From positions 1 to 64,000 of the forward strand of contig CABHNZ010000015.1 in the NCBI GenBank assembly GCA_902167985.1: a stretch of DNA of 64,000 nt, written 5' to 3'. Source of the stretch: Shinella sp. UYSO24. Its GTDB lineage: Bacteria; Pseudomonadota; Alphaproteobacteria; Rhizobiales; Rhizobiaceae. Under the pieces are notes generated by a model, which was not told the DNA's origin, did not search any database, and was given only the letters and a program-made list of their open reading frames with translations. Shown here in pieces: positions 56,801 through 64,000 of this stretch. Positions within the stretch are counted from its first letter, which is position 1; each line of letters begins with the position of its first letter. Both the position numbers and the translations under genes were made by a program.

Positions 56801-57335
56801 CGGCCGCGTGCTGGAACATCCGGTCAAGCTTGCATCGACGCCCGGACGCGGGACGATGTTTCGCGTCGAGATGCCGATGGACCGGGCGGCCGCGGTGCCG
56901 GGTGTGGCCGCCGCACTCCCCGAGCGCAGCCGACGGGCGAAACCGCTCAACGGGCTGCGGGTTCTCTGCATCGACAACGAACCGCATATTCTCGAAGGCA
57001 TGGCGCTTCTGATTTCCGGCTGGGGCTGCACGATCGGTCAGGCAGCCTCTCTGGCGGCACTCGACGGCATCATCGAAAGCCAGGAAGCCCCGCCCGACAT
57101 GATCATCGCCGATTATCATCTGGGCGACGGTACCGGAATTGAGGCGATCGAGAGGCTGCGCGCCGCATATCACGCGGGCATTCCGGCTCTCCTCATCACC
57201 GCAGACCGTAGTCTGGAGCTGCGCGCCGAGGCGGAGAGGCACAATATTGCACTGCAGAACAAGCCGGTTAAGCCGGCCGCGCTGCGCGCCCATCTGACCC
57301 AAGTCGCGACCATCAAGCGGGTTGCCGCAGAATAG
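53823..57335 (+). CDS. SSS-type hybrid sensor histidine kinase / response regulator (NahK/ErcS-like; compensating frameshifts)
   Basis: A membrane kinase with an N-terminal sodium:solute-symporter-like region of many helices (about residues 1-520), then a PAS-like region. The HisKA domain has the phospho-His in FAAAGHDILQPLNAARLYSS (near 810), the ATPase domain NLVSNAIKYTVSGKVLVGV and GLGLGLSIVDRIG, and the C-terminal receiver LRVLCIDNEPHILEGMALL with Asp in MIIADYHLGDGTGIEAIE. The 1170-codon frame is continuous, but codons about 328-598 are nonsense. The true sequence there is in another frame (VTLVAFIGGFSAATAMVIV onward), entered near 54805 and left near 55617. The stimulus is unknown. Confidence 0.88.
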   Translation: MLPGWVIFAAAFAYVLLLFAVASYGDRKSRIHGVPKGGRPLIYALSLAIYCTSWTYFGGVGLAAQKGLEFTGIYIGPILAFTLGMPLIRRITELAKSEKLTSVADFVAARYGKNAGVAMLVAVIALVGSIPYIALQLKAVSNSVAVLVDPAHYGIGSGNLYFLDLALVVTLMMACFAVIFGTRHTDATEHQDGLILAVAMESMVKLVALITVGLAVIFVLFDGPSDIIAKAAHNPQMTSALAYETPLSRWIILTLLSGFAILLLPRQFHVTVVENRTAKERRAAMLLLPVYLIAINLFVLPVAIAGVTALGGTGDADLYVLTVPLRANACGDAGRLHRRVFGGHGDGDRRIRRALHHGLQRYRHASLPSAQADGEPDGRRPGFFPRAPQYPSCLDLRRAASGLWLLSHGRQPVGACLDRASRLCRHCAGGALAVRRACLAAGQCARRAARHVARLSRLGLSSLPAEPRRAGQFAYRGGYPELPSARHQPVCRPGGRPAGDDDNLQPVAELHRLRARLALQKPAAGGAAAGRDFRQAAPAFAICHARLEDADQRRRPEDGDRPLSRRRADAALLCQLRKEGRTALYRRTDRRHGDDPFSEQLLGSAIGSSSARLVFSLLLQKAEDATADTAWLLDQATEALQYNQDVLQAALSQMDQGIAVFDSGDGLSIWNRRFRQLLDLPEQAGQVGYPLSDIVGLLCERGDIPASEREAILSRFKTLDATFSLVLNDGEKIIEVRSNTMPDHGMVATFTDISDRVAAAEALSQANETLELRVDERTAELTRVNHALAEARAAADEANIGKTRFFAAAGHDILQPLNAARLYSSALVERMGPADRNSGLVRNIDSALESVEAILGAVLDISRLDTGAMKPRVTSVSLNDLMTRIETDYAPMAREKNLRFKVMPTSIHVHSDANLLRRLLQNLVSNAIKYTVSGKVLVGVRRRGERAIIEVIDSGIGIPPSQFETVFKEFARLDEGARTAGGLGLGLSIVDRIGRVLEHPVKLASTPGRGTMFRVEMPMDRAAAVPGVAAALPERSRRAKPLNGLRVLCIDNEPHILEGMALLISGWGCTIGQAASLAALDGIIESQEAPPDMIIADYHLGDGTGIEAIERLRAAYHAGIPALLITADRSLELRAEAERHNIALQNKPVKPAALRAHLTQVATIKRVAAE

Positions 57336-57555
57336 CCGAGTTCGTCGATCAACTTTCCGTTCATCCCCGAGTCATCACGGACAGTTTACGTTCGGATTCG
57401 CCTGAACGGGATTAGAAGTTGCGAGTTACCGCACTGCACGCGGAACCCTCTGGCTTTTTCTAACGTTTAGGCGCGTGACTTCCCGGCCCGCAGAGGCCTT
57501 ACGGGCCGAGCTTTATACGAAGCCATCGGACCGGTAGAGACGGAGACCGCGACCG

Positions 57556-58791
57556 ATGAAGCGATTCGACATCATTGACGGAATGCGGGGATATTTCCTT
57601 GTGTTCATGGTGCTGAACCACCTGATTTTCGCAGGCGGTTACTTCCTGGTAAAAATCAATCACAACCAGCTTGCCTTCGTGGAAGATGCGCAGGGCTTCG
57701 TCTTCCTGTCCGGCCTTCTGATCGGCATGGTCTATGCCCGCAAGATGGTGAAGAACGGCTATGCCGCCGGCCGAACCGCGATCTACAACCGGGCCTTCGA
57801 GCTCTATCGCTATGCGATGGGGATCGTGCTGGCGGTGATGATCGCCGCCATGTTCCTGCCGGGCGCCTATTCGATCTGGTTCAACTGGATCGGCTATACG
57901 AATTTCGATGATCCGCTGCGTCTGGCCGCCATCGCGACCTTCCTCTACCAGCCGACCTTCATGGATATCCTGCCGCAATATATCATTTACATGATCTTTG
58001 CGCCGATGCTGGTGAAGCTCGTCATCGACGACAAGTGGCATTATGTGGTTGCCGGTTCGATCATGATGTGGATGGCGGGGCAGCTAGGCCTGCAGCAGAT
58101 CGCGACGCAGCCGCTCAACCATCTCTTGATGGGTGCAGACGACAATGGCTTGCGCGTCTCGTTCAACCTGTTCGGCTGGCAGATCGTGTTCTATTCGGGC
58201 CTTGTGCTCGGAGCGCTCACCTCTTCCGGCAAGATCAACTGGAGCAAGGTGCTTTCGCCCGACAATACTTTCATTCCGAAAGTAGCGCTGGTGCTTGTCC
58301 TGTTCTTCCTGCCGCTGCGCCTGATCACCGCCAATGAACTGATGCCGCCGCACATGATCGGCAAGTTCGCCTCGATGGAAATCCGCGCCGATTTCGGCCC
58401 GGTCTATCTGCTCAATTTCGCAGCTGTGGCGGCGCTGATCACATGGCTCCTGGTGGCCGGTCCGAAGCATAAGGCAGCCTGGGTGCGCGGTTGCGCCTCG
58501 GCTCTGACCTGGCTGTTCTCGATCCGCTACCTGCAGCTGCTCGGCCGCCACTCGCTGCATGTCTATGTGTGGCACGTCGCGATCGTCTATTTCGTCTACT
58601 ACTTCGACGGACGTTCGCCGGAACTGAACGAGCTGACCAAGACGGCGATTGCGCTGGTTGCCGTGGCGCTCCTGTCGCTGCCGGCCATCTGGCGGGAACG
58701 TGACAAGTTCTTCGGCAGTGCCGGCGAACCGCAGGCCGTGAAGGCCCAGCCGCCAAAGCAGGCCGGGCCGCAGCAGATGGTGATCCGCTGA
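57556..58791 (+). CDS. opgC: OpgC-family membrane protein
   Basis: A 411-residue integral membrane protein with about ten helices. It starts MKRFDIIDGMRGYFLVFMVL and has QGFVFLSGLLIGMVYARKMV, PTFMDILPQYIIYMIFAPML and GRHSLHVYVWHVAIVYFVYY. This is the OpgC family, acyltransferase-like proteins that succinylate periplasmic glucans in E. coli; in rhizobia the acceptor may be cyclic glucan. The role is inferred from family. A 57484-57508 inverted repeat lies in the 220-base leader. A strong terminator follows. The frame is intact. Confidence 0.93.
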   Translation: MKRFDIIDGMRGYFLVFMVLNHLIFAGGYFLVKINHNQLAFVEDAQGFVFLSGLLIGMVYARKMVKNGYAAGRTAIYNRAFELYRYAMGIVLAVMIAAMFLPGAYSIWFNWIGYTNFDDPLRLAAIATFLYQPTFMDILPQYIIYMIFAPMLVKLVIDDKWHYVVAGSIMMWMAGQLGLQQIATQPLNHLLMGADDNGLRVSFNLFGWQIVFYSGLVLGALTSSGKINWSKVLSPDNTFIPKVALVLVLFFLPLRLITANELMPPHMIGKFASMEIRADFGPVYLLNFAAVAALITWLLVAGPKHKAAWVRGCASALTWLFSIRYLQLLGRHSLHVYVWHVAIVYFVYYFDGRSPELNELTKTAIALVAVALLSLPAIWRERDKFFGSAGEPQAVKAQPPKQAGPQQMVIR

Positions 58792-58811
58792 TATAAGGCA
58801 GATCGCATGAG

Positions 58812-58841
58812 AAAAAGGGCGGCCCTTGAGCCGCCCTTTTT
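58812..58841 (+). terminator. Intrinsic terminator after opgC
   Basis: AAAAAGGGCGGC pairs with GCCGCCCTTTTT around a short loop, with T-run, 20 bases past the opgC stop. Confidence 0.93.
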
Positions 58842-58994
58842 GTTGCGCCCGGTGGCGCTCGCGATACCGGTTTTTGTTCCCTTTTTCGGCGACCTGACGT
58901 ATATTCACAACCACTGGCGTGTGCTGCGTGCGCTACGGGTTCCCCCGAAATCGACGGAGACTTCGATCAACCTTCCAATCGGGAGCGAGACCCC

Positions 58995-60181
58995 ATGTCT
59001 TCGACACCGTCCAAGGGACGCATACACTCCACGCTTCGCCAGTTTCTCGATAATGAAGCAGCCGGCGGGCTGGTGCTGATGGCGGCTGCCGCCATCGCCA
59101 TCATCGTTGCCAACTCACCGCTGGCCGAGGGATATTTCAGGCTTCTGCATATCCATATCGGGCCGCTCGGGCTGCAGCACTGGATCAACGATGCGCTGAT
59201 GGCGCTGTTCTTCCTGCTGGTCGGGCTGGAAATCAAGCGTGAGATGCTGGACGGGCAGCTCTCGACATGGAGCCGGCGCATCCTGCCCGGCGCTGCCGCA
59301 CTTGGCGGCATGCTGTTTCCGGCGCTCTTTTACATAGCCTTCAACCATGACAACCCGGCGGCGCTGCGTGGCTGGGCCATTCCGACGCAACCGATATCGC
59401 CTTTGCGCTCGGCGTGCTGTCGCTGCTCGGAAACCGGGTGCCGGCATCGCTGAAAATCTTTCTTGCGGCGCTCGCCATCATCGACGATCTCGGCGCCGTC
59501 ATCGTGATCGCGCTCTTCTATACCGAACAGCTCAACATCATTGCGCTTGCAGCAGCAGCAATCGTCATCGGCAATCTGGTGATCCTCAATCGCTCCGGCG
59601 TGAAGACGCTGTGGCCGTATCTGGCGCTTGGTGCGGTGCTCTGGGTTCTCGTCTTCGCCTCCGGCATTCATGCAACGCTTGCCGGCGTGATGCTGGCCCT
59701 GACGATCCCGCTCAAGATGACGCCCGGCACGCCCGAGGCGAGCCCTGCGGAATCGCCGCTGCACCGGCTGGAGCATATGCTCCACAAGCCGGTCGCCTTC
59801 GTCATCGTGCCGATCTTCGGCTTTGCCAATGCCGGCGTTTCATTTGCCGGGGTGAGCGCCTCGATCCTCACCGAGCCTCTGACGCTTGGCGTCGCCGCAG
59901 GTCTCTTCCTCGGCAAGCTGGTCGGCGTGCTCGGCACCGTCACGCTTCTCGTCAAGACGAGGCTTGCCGACCTGCCGGCCACCGCAACCTGGGGGCAGAT
60001 GACAGGCGTTGCCATTCTCTGCGGTATCGGCTTCACCATGAGCCTGTTCATCGGGCTGCTTGCCTTCAGCGACCCGGAGATCCAGGCGCATATCAAGATG
60101 GGCATTCTGGCGGGTTCGATCCTGTCCGGCTTGATCGGCGCGGGCGTGCTTCTCATCTGCAAGCGCCGCCCGGCTGCTTGA
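58995..60181 (+). CDS. nhaA: Na+/H+ antiporter NhaA (frameshift near 59390)
   Basis: NhaA exchanges Na+ for H+ in pH and salt homeostasis. The start ATG 58995 gives MSSTPSKGRIHSTLRQFLDN, then GLVLMAAAAIAIIVANSPLA and ALMALFFLLVGLEIKREMLD. The frame breaks near 59390; one restored G gives IPTATDIAFALGVLSLLGNR, which holds the ion-binding Asp pair region TDIAFA ... AIIDDLGAVIVIALFYTEQL. The C-terminal helices include LCGIGFTMSLFIGLLAF. Reconstructed length is about 396 residues. Confidence 0.96.
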
Positions 60182-60251
60182 CCACCGGTGCGACGCTGGC
60201 CGTTTGCGCTTCGATGCGCTAGAGACGCCTTTTCCGAAGAGGACATGACCG

Positions 60252-60926
60252 ATGCTACCCTGGATCCAGCTCGATATCGCCCAGATACCCGGTGAAGCCG
60301 GCGATCTGCGCCTGAAGCAGCGCGGCCAGGAATTTTCCATCATGCTCGGATCCAACGAGCTGATGAACAGCCGCTTGAGCGGCTCGGAAGAGGCGCTGGC
60401 GGTGATGGCGCATGAGCGGACGAAGGATCGCAAGCGGCCTGCCATGCTGATCGGCGGGCTCGGCATGGGGTTTACGCTTCGTGCGGCGCTGAAGGTTCTG
60501 CCGGAGGATGCTCAGATTACGGTAGCCGAACTGGTGCCGGCCGTCGTCTCATGGGCGCGCGGGCCGATGGCTTCCGTCTTCGATGGCTGCCTCGACGATC
60601 CGCGCGTGAAAATCCATCAGGGCGATGTGGGGGCACTGATCCGCGCCTCTAAGGCGGCGTTCGATACGATCATCCTCGATGTCGATAACGGGCCCGATGG
60701 CCTGACCCGCACCTCCAATGACAGTCTCTATGATCATCGGGGGCTCACCGCGGCGCGCGAGGCGCTTCGGCCGGGCGGCGTGCTCGGCGTCTGGTCGTCA
60801 GGCCCCGACGACCGCTTTACCCGCCGGCTGAAGGAGAGCGGTTTTACCGCCGAAGCGATCAATACCCGCGCCAACGGCAAACGCGGCGGCGCAAGGCATG
60901 TGATCTGGATGGCGCAGAAGCGCTAA
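60252..60926 (+). CDS. Spermidine-synthase-like SAM-dependent enzyme
   Basis: A 224-residue Rossmann-type protein of the spermidine synthase/methyltransferase superfamily. The nucleotide-binding core is AMLIGGLGMGFTLRAALKVL with acidic VAELVPAVVSW. FDTIILDVDNGPDG and the end ALRPGGVLGVWSSGPDDRFT match SpeE-like proteins. The usual polyamine-site residues are not clearly present, so a different acceptor is likely. It follows nhaA by 70 bases and faces fadJ. The frame is intact. Confidence 0.82.
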   Translation: MLPWIQLDIAQIPGEAGDLRLKQRGQEFSIMLGSNELMNSRLSGSEEALAVMAHERTKDRKRPAMLIGGLGMGFTLRAALKVLPEDAQITVAELVPAVVSWARGPMASVFDGCLDDPRVKIHQGDVGALIRASKAAFDTIILDVDNGPDGLTRTSNDSLYDHRGLTAAREALRPGGVLGVWSSGPDDRFTRRLKESGFTAEAINTRANGKRGGARHVIWMAQKR

Positions 60927-60971
60927 CGGCAGACAGCTCTTCAGGGCCGCCTGCCACTCGCCAATGTTTAA

Positions 60972-63183
60972 TTACGCGGCCTTCCGTCCCTCGCCATAGG
61001 GATCGAACCGACCATAAACGTGTCGCCCTTGGCCGCCATGTCCTTGAGCAGCGGCGTCGGGGCGAAATGATCGCCGTATGTGGCGGCCAGCTTTTCCGAA
61101 AGCGCGACGAAGGCTTTGATGCCCATGCCGTCGATATAGGAGAGCGTGCCGCCGGTATAAGGCGCAAAGCCAAAGCCGAGGATGGAACCGACATCGGCCT
61201 CGCGCGGATCGGTGACGATGCCCTCCTCGACCGTGCGGGCGGCCTCCAGCGCGATCGTCACCAGAAAGCGCTGTTTCAGCACCGCGATGTCGACATCGGC
61301 AGGGTTTTTCTGCGTGTAGAGATCCCTGAGGCCCGGCCACAGTGATTTCTTCGCCGGCTTCGGCGGGTAATCGTAAAAGCCCTTGGCATTCTTGCGGCCG
61401 CGACGGTCGAGATCGTTCACGAGCTTGTCGATCAGCGCCATATGGCCGGGCTTGACCGAAGCGGCGCCAAGATCGGCAATCGAGGCCTTCATGATCTTCT
61501 GCGAGAGATCGACGGCGACCTCGTCGTTCAGCGAGAGCGGACCGACCGGCATGCCGGCCATCTTGGCAGCATTCTCGATCATCGCCGCCGGCACGCCTTC
61601 GGCCAGCATGTCATAGGCCTCGTTGATATAGCGGAAGACGCAGCGGTTGACGAAGAAGCCGCGCGTATCGTTGACGACGATCGGCGTCTTCCTGATCTTC
61701 GCGACGAAATCGAGTGCGGTGGCCAGTGCCCGGTCGCCGGTCTGCTTTCCGAGAATGACCTCCGTCAGCATCATCTTCTCGACCGGCGAGAAGAAATGCA
61801 CGCCGATGAACTGCTCCGGCCGTCTGGAATTTTCCGCAAGGCCGGTGATGGGCAGCGTCGAGGTGTTCGAGGCGAAGATCGTGGTCGGGGCTATCACGGC
61901 CTCGATCTGTTCGATGACGGCCTTTTTGACAGCGCGATCCTCGAAGACCGCCTCGATGACGAGATCGACATCGGAAAGCGCCGAATAATCCGACGTCGGC
62001 GTGATCAGTGACAGGAGAGCGGCCCCCTCCTCCTTGCTCAGCCGGCCCTTTGCAGCGCTTTCGGCCACGAGTTTTTCAGAGACTGCCTTGCCCTTGTCGC
62101 CGCCTCCTGATCACGATCGACAAGCACGACGGGAATGCCGGCGGCGGCCGTGACATAGGCGATCGAGGCGCCCATGAAGCCGGCGCCGACGACGCGACCT
62201 TTTTCAGCTCGGTCTTTTCGACGCCCGGCGGGCGACGGGCGCCCTTGCCGAGTTCCTGCATGGAGATGAACAGCGAGCGGATCATCGAGAAGGCTTCGGT
62301 CGTCTGCAGGATCTGCGTGAAGTAACGCTGCTCGATCTTGAGGGCCGTATCGAAGGGCAATTGAAGCCCTTCATAGACGCATTTCAGGATGGCGAGCGCT
62401 GCAGGATAATTGCCTGATGTTTCGCGGCGCAGGATGGCGGGGGCTGCGGGGAAAAGCTGTGCCGCGGCCGGTGTCCAGACGCCGCCGCCGGGGGCCTTGA
62501 AACCCTTCTCGTCCCAGGGGGCGACGGGTTTGAGGCCGTCGCGGATCATCTGCCTCGCCGCCTCGATCAGCTGGTCCGGCTCTACCACCTGATGGATGAG
62601 GCCCATGGCCTTGGCACGCTGCGGGGTGAGCGACTGGCCGGTCGTCATCATCTGCAGGGCATCCTGCGCATTGGCAAGCCGCGGCACGCGCTGCGTGCCG
62701 CCGCACCCGGGAAGATGCCGACCTTGACCTCAGGCAGCGCCAGTTTCACCGATTTGCCATTGGCGGCCACGCGCCATGGCAGGCAAGCGACAGTTCAAAG
62801 GCGCCGCCCATGCAGGTGCCGTTGATCGCCGAGACCCAGGGCTTGCCGCAGGTTTCGATACGGCGGAAGAGGCCGGTCATGCGGCCTGCCACATCAAAGA
62901 GCTTTTGTGCGGCGGTGGTCGGGTCCTTGGCCTTTTCCTCGGCAAGCATCGCAAACATGCCGCGGATCATGGTGAGATCTGCGCCGCCGGAGAAGGACGA
63001 CTTTCCGGATGTGAAGACGACGCCCTTGACGGCTGCATCCTCCACCGTCTGTTTGAGGATCGCCTCCAGCTCATCCATCACCTCGACGGTGAAGACGTTC
63101 ATGCTCTTTTCCGGCATGTCCCAGGTGACGAGAGCGATGCCATCCGCGTCTGTCTCTACGGTGAAATTCCTGTAGGTGCTCAT
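60972..63183 (-). CDS. fadJ: Fatty-acid oxidation multifunctional protein FadJ-type (five frameshifts)
   Basis: Bifunctional enoyl-CoA hydratase / 3-hydroxyacyl-CoA dehydrogenase of beta-oxidation. From ATG 63183, MSTYRNFTVETDADG is followed by the hydratase oxyanion segment SSFSGGADLTMIRGMFAML and the INGTCMGGAFELSLACH segment. After two restored bases (near 62776 and 62703) it reads PGAGGTQRVPRLANAQDAL. The dehydrogenase NAD motif VGVVGAGFMGASIAYVTAA needs another near 62207, and one more near 62104. VHFFSPVEKMMLTEVILGKQ follows. A last missing base near 61016 gives YGRFDPYGEGRKAA ending at 60972. Reconstructed length is about 738 residues. Confidence 0.94.
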
Positions 63184-63232
63184 GATGGGATTTCCTCTTC
63201 CCTGAAATCTCATTGTGTCTGGTCTAAATCTC

Positions 63233-63430
63233 TCAAACGCCGCCCAAGGCAAGCACGAGCAGCCCGACCAGAATGATAAGAACGGCCAGCAGCATCCAGT
63301 TTGCGGCTTTCATGCGCCGAAAAGTCTCCCTCGGCACGACACGGCCAGCCTTTGCAGACGCAGCCTTCATGTCGTTGTCGAGATTGCGGAGCTCGAAATG
63401 TCGCTTGGTCTCATTCTGATGGCCTACCAC
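63233..63430 (-). CDS. Small single-span membrane protein
   Basis: A 65-residue protein with a charged N-terminal part and one C-terminal membrane helix (ANWMLLAVLIILVGLLVLAL). ATG 63430 is used; an internal ATG at 63370 (MKAASAKAGRVVPRETFRRM) gives a 45-residue form. It fits exactly in the gap between fadA and fadJ on the same strand. Function unknown; no family recognised. The frame is intact. Confidence 0.55.
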   Translation of the reverse strand: MVGHQNETKRHFELRNLDNDMKAASAKAGRVVPRETFRRMKAANWMLLAVLIILVGLLVLALGGV

Positions 63431-63439
63431 ACGTTGCTC

Positions 63440-64000
63440 CTAAACCCGCTCGATGACCGTTGCCGTGCCCATGCCCGCGCCGATGCAGAGCGTGACGAGC
63501 GCAGTGTTGAGATCGCGGCGCTCCAGCTCGTCCAGAACGGTGCCGAGGATCATCGCGCCGGTGGCGCCGAGCGGATGGCCCATGGCGATCGCCCCGCCAT
63601 TGACGTTCATTATGTCGCGCGAATGTCGAAGGCCTGGCAATAGCGCAGGACGACGGCGGCAAAGGCCTCGTTCAGTTCGAAGAGGTCGATATCGGAAATC
63701 TTCATGCCGGTGCGGGCGAGAAGCTTTTCCGTCACGTCCACCGGGCCGGTCAGCATCAGGCCGGATCGGAGCCGATATTGGCAAAGGCCCTGATGCGGGC
63801 GCGTGGTTTCTTGCCTAGAATGTCGCCGCCAGCTTTCGAGCCGATCAGCACCGCTGCCGCGCCATCGACGATGCCGGAGGAATTGCCGGCATGGTGGACG
63901 TAATTGATCCGTTCGATTTCCGGATGGGCCTGAATGCCGACAGCTTCGAAACCGCCCATTTCACCCGGCATCTGGAAGGACGGGTTGAGGGACGCCAAAG
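63440..64000 (-). CDS. fadA: Acetyl-CoA acyltransferase FadA, C-terminal part (5' end outside window; two frameshifts)
   Basis: Thiolase that cleaves 3-ketoacyl-CoA, partner of FadJ. Visible segments are INYVHHAGNSSGIVDGAAAV, then after one restored base near 63763 LMLTGPVDVTEKLLARTGM and DLFELNEAFAAVVLRYCQAF. After a second near 63621 comes NVNGGAIAMGHPLGATGAMI with the catalytic His, then LVTLCIGAGMGTATVIERV with the catalytic Cys. The gene runs off the right edge; about 188 C-terminal residues are present. It precedes the small membrane gene and fadJ in one minus-strand unit. Confidence 0.93.

Noticed and set aside
1..64000. CRISPR arrays, insertion sequences, prophage or toxin-antitoxin genes
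   Set aside because: No regularly spaced repeats, transposase or integrase motifs, or phage proteins were recognised on either strand.

Overview
The window is chromosomal DNA from an alphaproteobacterium of the Rhizobiaceae (Rhizobium/Agrobacterium/Sinorhizobium type). The evidence is gene order: a flagellin next to fliP-fliL-flgH-motE-flgI-flgA-flgG-fliE-flgC-flgB, fliI-flgF, motA-fliM-fliN-fliG-flhB, the visN/visR master regulators, and a chemotaxis operon of the form icpA-cheS-cheY1-cheA-cheW-cheR-cheB-cheY2-cheD-cheT followed by fliF. GC is high and most housekeeping proteins are rhizobial in sequence.

Layout. 1-272: 5' part of a flagellin gene. 610-3600: two convergent glycosyltransferase genes (an OGT-like TPR protein and a GT1-like protein) between flagellin and fliP, probably for flagellin modification. 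3673-12844: minus-strand rod, ring and export genes. 13061-20695: plus-strand motor, switch and export genes ending with an uncharacterised protein and a six-repeat DUF1217 protein. 20724-22235: visR and visN. 22598-32821: fliF and the chemotaxis operon, headed by a soluble globin-type receptor. 33165-42003: cellulose synthesis locus (divergent TPR gene; bcsN, bcsA, bcsB) lacking bcsZ and ending at a tRNA-Phe gene. 42409-53623: housekeeping genes, mostly on the minus strand (yacG, maf, infA, a low-molecular-weight phosphatase, UPF0262, hisD, DUF2948, an SDR, murA, tRNA-Thr, a deacetylase, galE, an aminotransferase, mscL). 53823-60926: plus-strand sensor kinase, opgC, nhaA and a spermidine-synthase-like gene. 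60972-64000: fatty-acid oxidation genes fadJ and fadA (partial).

Data quality matters here. About 25 genes, including hisD and murA, are broken by some 38 frameshifts. Nearly all are explained by loss of one base, usually in a short G/C or homopolymer run. I treat these genes as intact in the organism and annotate them as single CDSs with the frameshift position stated. The stretch from about 7.4 to 24.3 kb is free of them.

The genes form one motility-plus-surface programme: VisN/VisR at the top, basal body, motor and export genes, chemosensory control, and next to it c-di-GMP-controlled cellulose synthesis, the opposite lifestyle choice. The most interesting unannotated signal is a 17-bp motif (about CRACAGYTYCRCRCAAG) upstream of flgB, flgF, motA, and in weaker form upstream of the OGT-like gene, fliF and the che operon. 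It is a candidate operator or promoter element of the motility regulon.
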